DNA of 64,000 bases from Micromonospora avicenniae (GTDB taxonomy: Bacteria > Actinomycetota > Actinomycetes > Mycobacteriales > Micromonosporaceae): positions 372,001-436,000 of the forward strand of contig NZ_FTNF01000004.1 of NCBI RefSeq assembly GCF_900156065.1, read 5' to 3'. Below, one piece after another: positions 1-8,028 of the stretch. The position numbers were made by a program, and so were the translations under genes. A model generated the notes under the pieces. That model was given only the letters and a program-made list of their open reading frames with translations, made no database searches and was not told the origin of the DNA. The stretch's first letter is position 1. Every line of letters begins with the position of its first letter.

Positions 1-476
1 GGGACATCGAGCGGGAGCTGGTGCCGATGGCCGAGGCGCAGGGCGTCGGCCTGACCGTGTGGAGCCCGCTGGCCGGCGGCTTCCTCTCCGGCAAGGTCAC
101 CCGGGACGGCGTCACCGACGCCGGCTCGCGCCACGCCGCGGGCTACGAGTTCCCGCCGATCGACCGGGAGCGTGGTCACGACGTGCTCGACGTCGTCCGG
201 GCCGTCGCCGCCCGGCACGGGGTGAGCCCGGCCCGGGTGTCGCTCGCCTGGCTGCTGGCCCAGCGCGCCGTCACCAGCGTCATCGTCGGTGCCCGCAAGG
301 CGGAGCAGCTCGTGGACAACATGGCCGCCACCGAGCTGACCCTGACCGAGCAGGATCTGGCCGAGCTCGACGCGGTCAGCGCGTTGCCCACGGCGTACCC
401 GAACTGGATCCAGGAGATGTTCGCCCCGACCCGGGTTCCGCAGCAGGGCGGTCGCGCCACGCCGAACGTGGCGTAG
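1..476 (+). CDS. Aldo/keto reductase, C-terminal part (gene cut by window edge)
   Basis: This is the last ~158 codons of an NAD(P)H-dependent aldo/keto reductase; the frame is open to the left edge, so the true start and the catalytic Asp-Tyr-Lys-His tetrad lie outside the window. The visible part carries the typical end of the TIM barrel: VWSPLAGGFLSGK (barrel strand 7 region), SLAWLLAQ, then VGARKAEQLVDN, which in this family contacts the 2'-phosphate side of NADP(H), and a closing helix LTEQDLAELD. The substrate cannot be told. The next gene, a drug-type exporter, starts about 190 bp downstream and is probably transcribed separately. Confidence 0.85.
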   Translation, partial: DIERELVPMAEAQGVGLTVWSPLAGGFLSGKVTRDGVTDAGSRHAAGYEFPPIDRERGHDVLDVVRAVAARHGVSPARVSLAWLLAQRAVTSVIVGARKAEQLVDNMAATELTLTEQDLAELDAVSALPTAYPNWIQEMFAPTRVPQQGGRATPNVA

Positions 477-665
477 CACCGCCCGCGGCGACACCTGTCA
501 CCAGGACCAGCGCCGGCCCCGGTGAGCCGCACCGGGGCCGGCCGGCTCCGCCACCGCCACGACAGCCCGGCCCTGCACAGCTGCCATTCACGTGACCACG
601 CGGACGAGTTCATGCCCGCCGTGTTGTCGATTTATCAATACATTGCGTACTACGGGGGATTATCC

Positions 666-2165
666 GTGTCTGCAGAAGTCGCAGCCAATCCAAAGCGCTG
701 GACAGCGCTGCTCTTCATCTCGCTCGCCCAACTCATGGTGGTGCTCGACTCCACCATCGTGAACATCGCGCTGCCCGCCGCGCAGCACGACCTCGGCTTC
801 TCCGACGGCACCCGGCAGTGGGTCATCACCGCCTACACCCTGGCCTTCGGGGGCCTGCTGCTGCTCGGCGGCAGGATCGCCGACATCGCCGGCCGCAAGC
901 GCACCTTCCTGATCGGCCTGGTCGGATTCGCTGTCGCCTCGGCGGTCGGTGGCTTCGCGGTCAACACCGGCATGCTGCTCGGCGCCCGGGCACTGCAGGG
1001 CTTCTTCGCCGCCCTGCTCGCCCCGGCCGCGCTCTCCCTGGTGACCGTCACCTTCACCGAGGTGCGCGAGCGTGCCAAGGCGTTCGGCGTCTTCAGTGCC
1101 GTCGCCGGTGGTGGCGGGGCGCTCGGTCTCATCCTCGGCGGGGTGCTCACCCAGTACCTGGACTGGCGGTGGTGCCTGTACGTGAACGTGCCGATCACGC
1201 TGGTGGCCGGAGTGGGCGCCGTAGTGGTGATCCGGGACGCGGCGCACGCGCGCAACACCAACCGGCTCGACATCCCGGGCGCACTGCTGGCCAGCCTGGG
1301 CCTGGTGAGCCTGGTCTACGGGTTCACCCGGGCCGAGTCCGACGGCTGGACGGCCGCCTGGACGCTGGGCTCGTTCGCCGCCGCGGTGGTGCTGCTGGCC
1401 GCGTTCGCGGTCGTGGAGTCCGTCGTCAAGGCGCCACTGCTGCCCTTGCGCGTACTCACCGAGCGCAACCGGGGTGGCGCCTTCCTCGGGCTGGGTATCG
1501 CCGTGATCGGCATGTTCGGTCTGCTCCTGTTCATCACCTACTACCTGCAGGTGGTCAAGGGCTGGTCGCCGGTCCTCACCGGTGTGGCGTTCCTGCCCAT
1601 GGTGATCGGCCTGGTCATCGGTTCCGCACAGATCGGACCGCGCCTGCTGCACCGGGTCGCGCCGCGCCTGCTGATGGCACCGGGTTTCCTGGCCGGGGCG
1701 CTCGGCATGCTGCTGCTGACCCAGCTCAAGGTCGACAGCTCGTACCCGCTGCTGATCCTGCCCGGCATGGCCCTGCTCGGCGTGGGTCTCGGCGTGGGGT
1801 TCATCACCGCCATGCACCTGGCCGCACACGGTGTGCAGCCGCGCGACGCGGGTATCGCCTCCGCGATGGTGAACACCTCGCAACAGATCGGCGGCTCCAT
1901 CGGTACCGCACTGCTGAACACCGTCGCCGCCAGCTCGACCACCGCCTGGCTGGCCACGCACCTCAACGGCCGACCGACGGCGCAACTGGCGAACGAGGCG
2001 GCGGTGCACGGTTACGTCACCGCGATGTGGTGGACCGTCGGCGTGATGCTGGCCGCGGCCGCGATCGTCGTCGTGTTCGTCAACGCCAGGCGGGAAGGCG
2101 GTTCGGGGGCCCAGGCCGGCGAGGGCGGCGACCACGACGTCCCGGCCGCGGCACTCGCACACTGA
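666..2165 (+). CDS. DHA2-family (EmrB/QacA-type) MFS drug:proton antiporter
   Basis: A roughly 500-residue inner-membrane exporter of the 14-helix DHA2 branch. The first helix holds the DHA2 motif LDSTIVNIALP and loop 2-3 the MFS motif A (GGRIADIAGRKR); hydrophobic segments continue regularly to the C-terminus, which ends in a short charged tail. The family expels hydrophobic drugs or the host's own antibiotics using the proton gradient. I chose GTG 666 because GGGGGA lies 6 nt before it and translation from there starts just ahead of helix 1; the frame is open upstream to 522 (ATG at 612), but that stretch is not MFS-like. A strong hairpin follows the stop. No dedicated regulator is adjacent, and the substrate is unknown. 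Confidence 0.9.
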   Translation: MSAEVAANPKRWTALLFISLAQLMVVLDSTIVNIALPAAQHDLGFSDGTRQWVITAYTLAFGGLLLLGGRIADIAGRKRTFLIGLVGFAVASAVGGFAVNTGMLLGARALQGFFAALLAPAALSLVTVTFTEVRERAKAFGVFSAVAGGGGALGLILGGVLTQYLDWRWCLYVNVPITLVAGVGAVVVIRDAAHARNTNRLDIPGALLASLGLVSLVYGFTRAESDGWTAAWTLGSFAAAVVLLAAFAVVESVVKAPLLPLRVLTERNRGGAFLGLGIAVIGMFGLLLFITYYLQVVKGWSPVLTGVAFLPMVIGLVIGSAQIGPRLLHRVAPRLLMAPGFLAGALGMLLLTQLKVDSSYPLLILPGMALLGVGLGVGFITAMHLAAHGVQPRDAGIASAMVNTSQQIGGSIGTALLNTVAASSTTAWLATHLNGRPTAQLANEAAVHGYVTAMWWTVGVMLAAAAIVVVFVNARREGGSGAQAGEGGDHDVPAAALAH

Positions 2166-2185
2166 CGCCATCAGCCGGATCGGCC

Positions 2186-2223
2186 GGAGGTCCTGCTCGT
2201 GCCGGGGTACGAGCAGGACCTTC
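2186..2223. terminator. Hairpin terminator after the MFS gene
   Basis: A perfect 13-bp inverted repeat (AGGTCCTGCTCGT / ACGAGCAGGACCT) with an 8-nt loop begins 20 bp after the MFS stop and extends by two more pairs including one G-T. There is no U-tract, as is usual in high-GC actinomycetes. Confidence 0.75.
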
Positions 2224-2286
2224 GGCGTTCGCCCTGGTCCAGTGGCCGCAGGCGTCGATACGGATCGGCCGGTTACCGTTTCCCGT

Positions 2287-5103
2287 GTGCGGGCGGAGTC
2301 GGACGAGACGATCGGCTTCTCGGTGCTCGGCTCGATCAGAGTGGTCCGCGCGGGCACCGAACTGCGTCTGGGTGCCCGCCAGCAGCGCCTCGTACTCGCG
2401 TTCCTGCTGGCCAGAGCAGGTTCCCCCGTCTCCCTGACGGAGCTGGTCGACCTGCTCTGGGACGATGACGCCCCGGCCAGCGCCGCGAACGTCGTGCACC
2501 GGCACGTCGGGGTGCTCCGCCGGCTGCTCGAGCCGGACCTGCCCACTCGGTCGGCGGGGCGGTACATCCCCCGGGAGCTCTCCGGCTACCGGTTACGCGT
2601 CGACGAGGAGTCGCTGGACCTGCTGAAGTTCCGGTCGCTGAGCAGGCTCGCCAGGAGGCGTCTGCAAGACGGCGATCCGGAGTCGGCGCTGCGGCACTCC
2701 CTCGACGGGCTGCGGTTGTGGCGCGGCCGGTGCGCCGCGGGGCTGGAACCCGCCTCCCGCCTGCACCCCGCGTTCCTCGCCGTCGAAGCCGAACGCGCCC
2801 AGGCCGTGCGCGAGGCCGCCGACGCCGCCGAGCGCTGCGGCCGGATGAGTGCCGTACTGGGGCCGTTGCGGCAGGCTGCGGAGCTGCACCCGCTCGACGA
2901 GTCGCTACAGAGCCGGCTGCTGCTGGCGCTGGCCGCCGACGGCCGCCAGGCGGAGGCCGTCGAGACGTACCGGGTGCTGCGCCGCAGGCTCGCCGACGAG
3001 CTGGGCATCGATCCGGGCGAGGAGCTGCGGGAGGCGTACGACCGGCTGCTGCACCAGCGCACCCCGTCAGCGCGTCCCGTGTCGCCGGCGCCGCTCCCCC
3101 GGCCCGCGCAGCTGCCGCCGGACCTGCCCTTCTTCACCGGCCGCGACGACCTCGTCGCCGAGGCCCGCGCGTTGGTGACCCGCCCGGGCGGACCACCGGT
3201 GCTCGCGATCGACGGGATGCCCGGGATCGGCAAGACCGCCCTCGCCGTTCACCTCGCGCACGAGTTCGCCGGCGCCTACCCGGACGGGCAGCTCTACGTC
3301 GACCTGCGCGGATACGACGGGCGAGAGCCGGCGATGAGCCCGACCGAGGCGCTGCGCGGCTTCCTCGGCTCGCTCGGGGTGCCGCAGGACGGGATTCCCG
3401 CCGAGTTGCACGCGCAGGCGGGCCTGTACCGCAGCAGCCTGGCCGGCCGGCGCCTGCTGATTGTGCTGGACAACTGCCGGGACGCCGAGCAGATCCGGCA
3501 CCTGCTGCCGGGCAGCCCAGGCTGTCTGGTGATCGTCACGAGCCGCAGCCGGCTCAGCACGCTGCTGACCACGGCGGGCGCGCACCCGTTGCCGGTCGGT
3601 CTGCCGAGCCTCGACGAGGCCCGCGCGGCGCTCCTGCGCCCGCTCGGCGACGTCCGCCTCGCTGCGGACCCGGCCGCGATCGACGCCATCATCGCTCGCT
3701 GCGGGCGGCTACCGCTCGCGCTGGCCGTGGTGGCCGCCCGCGCGGCGGCCCGGCCGCGAACAGCACCCGCGCAGATCGCCGCCGAGTTGGCCGAAGCGCC
3801 CGCAAGCCTGGACGGTTTCGACGGCGACGACCCGCAGACCGGGCTGCGGGCCGTCTTCTCGTGGTCCTACCAGGCGCTCTCCGACCCGGCCGCGCGCCTC
3901 TTCCGGCTACTGCCGATCCATCCCGGCCCCGACATCTCGGTCGCCGGGGCGGCGGGTCTGGCCGGCGTCTCGCTGCGCACCGGTCGGGCGCTGATCGGCG
4001 AGCTGAGCCGCGCGCACCTGATCAGCGAGGACCGGCCGGGCCGCTACCGCAGCCACGACCTGCTGCTGGCCTACGCCGCAGAGCTCGGCGAGGAGCACGA
4101 CAGCCCGGCCGAGCGCGCCGCCGCGGAGTTGCGCTGCCTGCAGTTCTATCGGGCCACCAGCTACCAGGCGCATCGGCGGCTGCTGACCTCCGAGTACCAC
4201 CCGATGATCGAGCCGGGGCCGGGCGAGACCCCGCTGCGCTTCGCCGATCAGGGCGAGGCCATGCGCTGGTTCGCCGCCGAACGGCGGGTCCTGACCGCGC
4301 TGGTCGGCCGGGCCGCCCGGCAGGGCCGGCACACCGAGGCGTGGCAGCTCGCCCTCGGCATGCAGCAGTTCTTCGACCTCAGCGGCCGCTGGGTCGACTG
4401 GACGACGACCGGCGAGATGGCTCTCGACGCCGCCCGGGCCGGCGGCGACCTGGTCGGGCAGGCCCGGATGCACCGGAGCCTGGCCGGGGCGGCCTACTTC
4501 CGGCACGAACACGAGACCGCGCTCGGGCATCTCGACCAGGCGGTCGAACTGCTCAGCCGGCTCGGTCTGCTCGGCGAGCTGGTCCGGGCCAACATCAACC
4601 GGGCGATGATCCTGGGCGCGCAGGGGCGACACGAAGAGGTCGTAAGGGCGGTTTCCGCGGCGCTGGGGCCGGCCCGGACGGTCGGCGACGACAAGCTGCT
4701 CGCCGACTCACTGGCGGTCATGGGCGCGAGCAACGCCGAGCTGGGCCGGGCGGAAGAGGCCATGCGCTGCGCGGAGCAGGCGATGGCGCTCTCGCGCGGA
4801 GCGCGGTACGGGCTGGGCATCGCCGAGGCGTGGGAGGTGCGCGGCCGGGCGCACCACGCCCGGCACGAGCTCGGCATGGCGGTCGACTGCTGGCGCGAGG
4901 CGGCGCTCGCCTACCAGGATGCCTCGGCGCCGGCGCCGGCCGCCGAGGTGTTGGCGCTGCTCGGCGACGCCCTCGCCGCCGCCGGCCAGCAGGACGCCGC
5001 GGTACGGGCGTGGCGGGAGGCGCTGGCCCTGATCCCGTACGCCCAGACCCGCACCGGCCGACGGTTGGCGGGCCTGCTCGCGGCGGTCACGTCACGTTCG
5101 TGA
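2287..5103 (+). CDS. AfsR-type SARP / NB-ARC / TPR transcriptional regulator
   Basis: A ~938-residue STAND-type regulator. Domains in order: an OmpR-like winged helix (FSVLGSIRV to about residue 95), a bacterial transcriptional activation domain (BTAD, about 100-245, ending ELGIDPGEELREAYDRLL), an NB-ARC NTPase with Walker A GMPGIGKT near residue 310 and GLPLAL-like RLPLALAVVAARA, a winged helix, then TPR-like helices to the C-terminus. AfsR-family proteins bind direct repeats and switch on secondary metabolism or development, with ATP hydrolysis and the TPRs gating activity. GTG 2287 starts just ahead of the fold; GTG 2242 in the same frame is an alternative. It is strongly similar to the truncated paralogue at 5869-7986. 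The targets are unknown; the adjacent sigma factor gene is a candidate. Confidence 0.9.
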   Translation: MRAESDETIGFSVLGSIRVVRAGTELRLGARQQRLVLAFLLARAGSPVSLTELVDLLWDDDAPASAANVVHRHVGVLRRLLEPDLPTRSAGRYIPRELSGYRLRVDEESLDLLKFRSLSRLARRRLQDGDPESALRHSLDGLRLWRGRCAAGLEPASRLHPAFLAVEAERAQAVREAADAAERCGRMSAVLGPLRQAAELHPLDESLQSRLLLALAADGRQAEAVETYRVLRRRLADELGIDPGEELREAYDRLLHQRTPSARPVSPAPLPRPAQLPPDLPFFTGRDDLVAEARALVTRPGGPPVLAIDGMPGIGKTALAVHLAHEFAGAYPDGQLYVDLRGYDGREPAMSPTEALRGFLGSLGVPQDGIPAELHAQAGLYRSSLAGRRLLIVLDNCRDAEQIRHLLPGSPGCLVIVTSRSRLSTLLTTAGAHPLPVGLPSLDEARAALLRPLGDVRLAADPAAIDAIIARCGRLPLALAVVAARAAARPRTAPAQIAAELAEAPASLDGFDGDDPQTGLRAVFSWSYQALSDPAARLFRLLPIHPGPDISVAGAAGLAGVSLRTGRALIGELSRAHLISEDRPGRYRSHDLLLAYAAELGEEHDSPAERAAAELRCLQFYRATSYQAHRRLLTSEYHPMIEPGPGETPLRFADQGEAMRWFAAERRVLTALVGRAARQGRHTEAWQLALGMQQFFDLSGRWVDWTTTGEMALDAARAGGDLVGQARMHRSLAGAAYFRHEHETALGHLDQAVELLSRLGLLGELVRANINRAMILGAQGRHEEVVRAVSAALGPARTVGDDKLLADSLAVMGASNAELGRAEEAMRCAEQAMALSRGARYGLGIAEAWEVRGRAHHARHELGMAVDCWREAALAYQDASAPAPAAEVLALLGDALAAAGQQDAAVRAWREALALIPYAQTRTGRRLAGLLAAVTSRS

Positions 5104-5217
5104 CCGATTGCGATCGGCGACGGCACTCGATTCGCACTCACGCGTCAGTCCAACCGCATCGCACGTCCCTAGGCTCGGGCCTCGACTCGCCGTTGTTCCT
5201 GCCTGTGGGGGTAGACA

Positions 5218-5742
5218 GTGCTCCGGGCATCCGATGAACCGCCGGCCGGCCGGGCCGAGCGCATGACCACACTGCACGCGGAGCATGCCCGTGCCGTGCT
5301 GCGTCTCCTGCTCCTGTTGACGCACGGCCAACGGCAGACCGCCGAGGATCTGCTCCAGGAGACGATGCTGCGGGCCTGGCGGCACCTCGACTCGGTACCG
5401 GCCGAGCCCGAGGCCGCCCGCCGGTGGCTGTTCACCGTCGCCCGGCGGCTCGTCATCGACGGCGCCCGCCTGCGACGGGGCCGCCCGGCCGAGGTCCACC
5501 TCGTCGACATGGCCTGGATTCCCGCTGGTGACGACACGACCGGCAGCGCCCTGGCGTCGTACGCCATGCGGCACGCGCTCGGGCGACTGAGCCCGGCGCA
5601 GCGCAGCCTGCTCTCCGAGGTCTACCTGGTCGGCCGGTCGCCGGAGGAGATGGCGGGCCGGTTGGGGTTGCCGATCGGCACGGTGAAGTCCCGGACCCAC
5701 TATGCGCTGCGCGCGCTGCGCAGCGGCCTCAACGCGGCCTGA
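5218..5742 (+). CDS. ECF-type RNA polymerase sigma factor
   Basis: A 174-residue sigma-70 family factor of the extracytoplasmic-function type. Region 2 is seen at AEDLLQETMLRAWRHLD (about residues 41-57) followed by ARRWLFTVARRLVID, and region 4 at LSPAQRSLLSEVYLVGRSPEEMAGRLGLPIGTVKSRTHYALRAL (HTH that reads the -35 element). It would redirect RNA polymerase to a small regulon. No anti-sigma gene is adjacent; instead it sits between two SARP regulators on the same strand. GTG 5218 is preferred because GGGGG lies 6 nt upstream; ATG 5263 in the same frame lacks a clear ribosome binding site. Confidence 0.9.
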   Translation: MLRASDEPPAGRAERMTTLHAEHARAVLRLLLLLTHGQRQTAEDLLQETMLRAWRHLDSVPAEPEAARRWLFTVARRLVIDGARLRRGRPAEVHLVDMAWIPAGDDTTGSALASYAMRHALGRLSPAQRSLLSEVYLVGRSPEEMAGRLGLPIGTVKSRTHYALRALRSGLNAA

Positions 5743-5868
5743 ACAGGGACGACTCCGTCGGTGGGCAGAGTCCCAGCTCACATCGCCGCGACCGGGGCCC
5801 GATCCGGGGTGCGGGTCCTGCCACGCTGTGGCGATCCTGGCAACCGGCCCCACCTGGATCGCATCACG

Positions 5869-7986
5869 ATGACCAGCCCGCTCTCCTTCGCAGTTCTCGG
5901 CCCGATCCGGGCCTGGCGCGGCCGGTCCGAGATCGACCTGGGCACCCGGCAGCAGCGGCTGATCCTGGCGTTGCTGCTCGTCCGGGCCGGCGGGACGGTC
6001 AGCGTCACCGAACTCGTCGACCTGCTCTGGGAGTCCGATCCCCCGTCCAGCGCGGTCAACGTGGTGCACCGGCACGTCGGGGTGCTCCGGCGGCGCTTCG
6101 AGCCGCACCTTCCGACGAGGGCGGCCGGCTCGGTGCTGATCCGCGACGGCGCCGAGTACCGGCTGCGAATCGACGGGGAGTCGCTCGACCTGAGGCGTTT
6201 CCGGCGCCTGGTGGCCGAGGCGGCGGACAGCTCCGGCGAGCCGGCCGTCGAGCTCTACCGGGAGGCGCTGGCGCTGTGGCGTGACAGGTGCGCCTCGGGC
6301 CTGCGGGCCGGTGGCCGGCCCCATCCGGAGTTCGTCGCGGTCGACGGGGAGCGGTCCGCGGCCGCCCGGGCGGCGGCCGACGCCGCCTTACGGGCCGGGT
6401 ACGTCCACAGGGTGCTGCCCGCGATCCGATTGGTCGCCGAGTACGAGCCACTGGACGAGGCGCTGCAGGCACGGCTGCTGCTCGCGCTCGCCGCCGACGG
6501 CCGGCGGGCCGAGGCCCTCGCGGCGTACGCCGACATCGAGCACCGGCTCGCCGACGAACTCGGCATCCAGCCGGGCGTCGACCTGCGCGCCGCGCGGGAC
6601 AGCCTGCTCCGCCACCACTTTCCGGCCGCCGGCCCCGAGTCACCGCACGCCGCCACACCCACCCTCGTACGGCCCGCAGCGCCACCTGCCCGCACGCAGG
6701 CCGCCATCAGCCGCCCGGTCTCCACCCGGCCAGGCGGGCCGCCCGGCGGCGTGGAGGCCGAATCATGGCCGCCGGCCGAACTGGAGTTCTCGCGACCGGC
6801 CCGGGCCGAGCGGCCGGCCCAGTTGCCCGCCGACCATCCCTACTTCACCGGCCGCCGGGCCGCGCTGGCCGCCGCGGAGGAGCTGCTGGCCGCAGACCCG
6901 CCGGCCAGCGCGTTGGTCATCGACGGGATGCCCGGCGTCGGGAAGACGACGTTCGCGGTGCACCTGGCTCACCGGTTGGCCACCCGCTACAACGACGGGC
7001 AGCTGCACGCGGACCTGCGTGGTTTCGATTCCGGTGACTCGGTGATGACGCCGGCCGAGGCGCTGCGCGGCTTCCTGTGGTCGCTCGGCGTCGCGCCGGG
7101 CGCCATCCCGGCCGAGCTGCACGCCCAGGCCGGTCTCTACCGCAGCATCCTGGCCGAGCGCCGGATGCTGATCCTGCTCGACAACTGCCGCGACTGGGAC
7201 CAGATCCGCCACCTGCTGCCCGGTGTCGGCGGCAGCCTCGTCATCGCCACCAGCCGTCGTCGGATCACCGGCGTGCCCGGCCCGGTCGGTGCCCACTCGT
7301 TGCACCTCGATCTGCCGACCATCGCCGAGGCACACGAGTTGCTCATCCGCCGCCTCGGCGACGCGGCGACCGCCGACCGGGCCGCCGTCGACGAGATCAT
7401 CACGCGGTGCGGGCGGCTGCCGCTGGCCCTGGCGCTGGTCGCCACCCGCAGTGTCGGCCGGCGCGGGCTCAGCCTGCCCGCGGTCGCCGCCGAGCTGGCC
7501 GAGGCCGATGGCCGGCTGACCGGCTTCGGGGACGCGCACGCCGATCTGGCGACCGTCTTCTCCTGGTCGTACCGGGCCCTCTCGCCCGAGGCGGCTCGAC
7601 TCTTCCGGCTGTTGCCGCTGCACCCGGCCGGTGAGTTCAGCGCGGAAGCGGTGGCTGCCCTGGGCGGCCTGTCCCCGCGTTCCGCCCGTAGCCTGCTCGC
7701 CGAACTCGGCGCCCAACTGCTGGTCGAGCCCGGCGACGGCCGGTGGCGGATGCACGACCTGCTGCGCGCCTACGCCGTGGAGCTCGGGGAGGAACACGAC
7801 GACGTCGCCGAGCGCGATGCCGCCGTCGAACGGCTCCACGACCATCACGCATCGGCGAATTCCGCTTCACGGAACAGTGGTCCGGCCTCGGCCGGCCAGG
7901 AGTGGAGCGAGACCCTCGCCGGGCTCGACGGCACGGGCTCGCCGCCGGCCCGGCGGATGGGCGACGGGCCGGGCCGGCACCGGTGA
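5869..7986 (+). CDS. AfsR-type SARP / NB-ARC regulator lacking the TPR domain
   Basis: A ~705-residue paralogue of the regulator at 2287-5103, sharing long blocks such as NVVHRHVGVLRR, AEALRGFL.SLGV, PAELHAQAGLYRS and LDNCRD..QIRHLLPG. It has the winged helix and BTAD, a longer Pro/Ala-rich linker, and an NB-ARC ATPase with Walker A GMPGVGKT near residue 355. After HDLLRAYAVELGEEHDD, where the paralogue runs on into ~300 residues of TPR helices, this protein ends within about 60 unrelated residues. The TPR sensor is therefore missing. It may be constitutively active, a competitor of the full-length copy, or a decaying duplicate. ATG 5869 starts immediately before the fold; in-frame GTG 5761 gives a longer form with an unconvincing N-terminus. 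Confidence 0.85.
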   Translation: MTSPLSFAVLGPIRAWRGRSEIDLGTRQQRLILALLLVRAGGTVSVTELVDLLWESDPPSSAVNVVHRHVGVLRRRFEPHLPTRAAGSVLIRDGAEYRLRIDGESLDLRRFRRLVAEAADSSGEPAVELYREALALWRDRCASGLRAGGRPHPEFVAVDGERSAAARAAADAALRAGYVHRVLPAIRLVAEYEPLDEALQARLLLALAADGRRAEALAAYADIEHRLADELGIQPGVDLRAARDSLLRHHFPAAGPESPHAATPTLVRPAAPPARTQAAISRPVSTRPGGPPGGVEAESWPPAELEFSRPARAERPAQLPADHPYFTGRRAALAAAEELLAADPPASALVIDGMPGVGKTTFAVHLAHRLATRYNDGQLHADLRGFDSGDSVMTPAEALRGFLWSLGVAPGAIPAELHAQAGLYRSILAERRMLILLDNCRDWDQIRHLLPGVGGSLVIATSRRRITGVPGPVGAHSLHLDLPTIAEAHELLIRRLGDAATADRAAVDEIITRCGRLPLALALVATRSVGRRGLSLPAVAAELAEADGRLTGFGDAHADLATVFSWSYRALSPEAARLFRLLPLHPAGEFSAEAVAALGGLSPRSARSLLAELGAQLLVEPGDGRWRMHDLLRAYAVELGEEHDDVAERDAAVERLHDHHASANSASRNSGPASAGQEWSETLAGLDGTGSPPARRMGDGPGRHR

Positions 7987-8020
7987 CCCGGACGCGGCGC
8001 CGGTGCGCGCCGCGTCCGGG
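7987..8020. terminator. Bidirectional terminator
   Basis: Perfect 14-bp stem (CCCGGACGCGGCGC / GCGCCGCGTCCGGG) with a 6-nt loop, placed in the 42-bp gap between the convergent SARP gene (stop 7986) and subtilase gene (stop 8029), so it can serve both strands. Confidence 0.8.
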
Positions 8021-8028
8021 GGCAACCG

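Noticed and set aside
642..666. TACTAC before the MFS gene as a -10 box with TTGTCG 18 bp upstream
   Set aside because: It would place the transcript start almost at the GTG and leave the ribosome site outside the mRNA; the evidence is inconsistent.
660..2567. A 635-codon minus-strand frame across the MFS gene
   Set aside because: Antisense of a well-supported transporter; His/Gln/Arg-rich text without domains, and it runs through the hairpin after the MFS gene.
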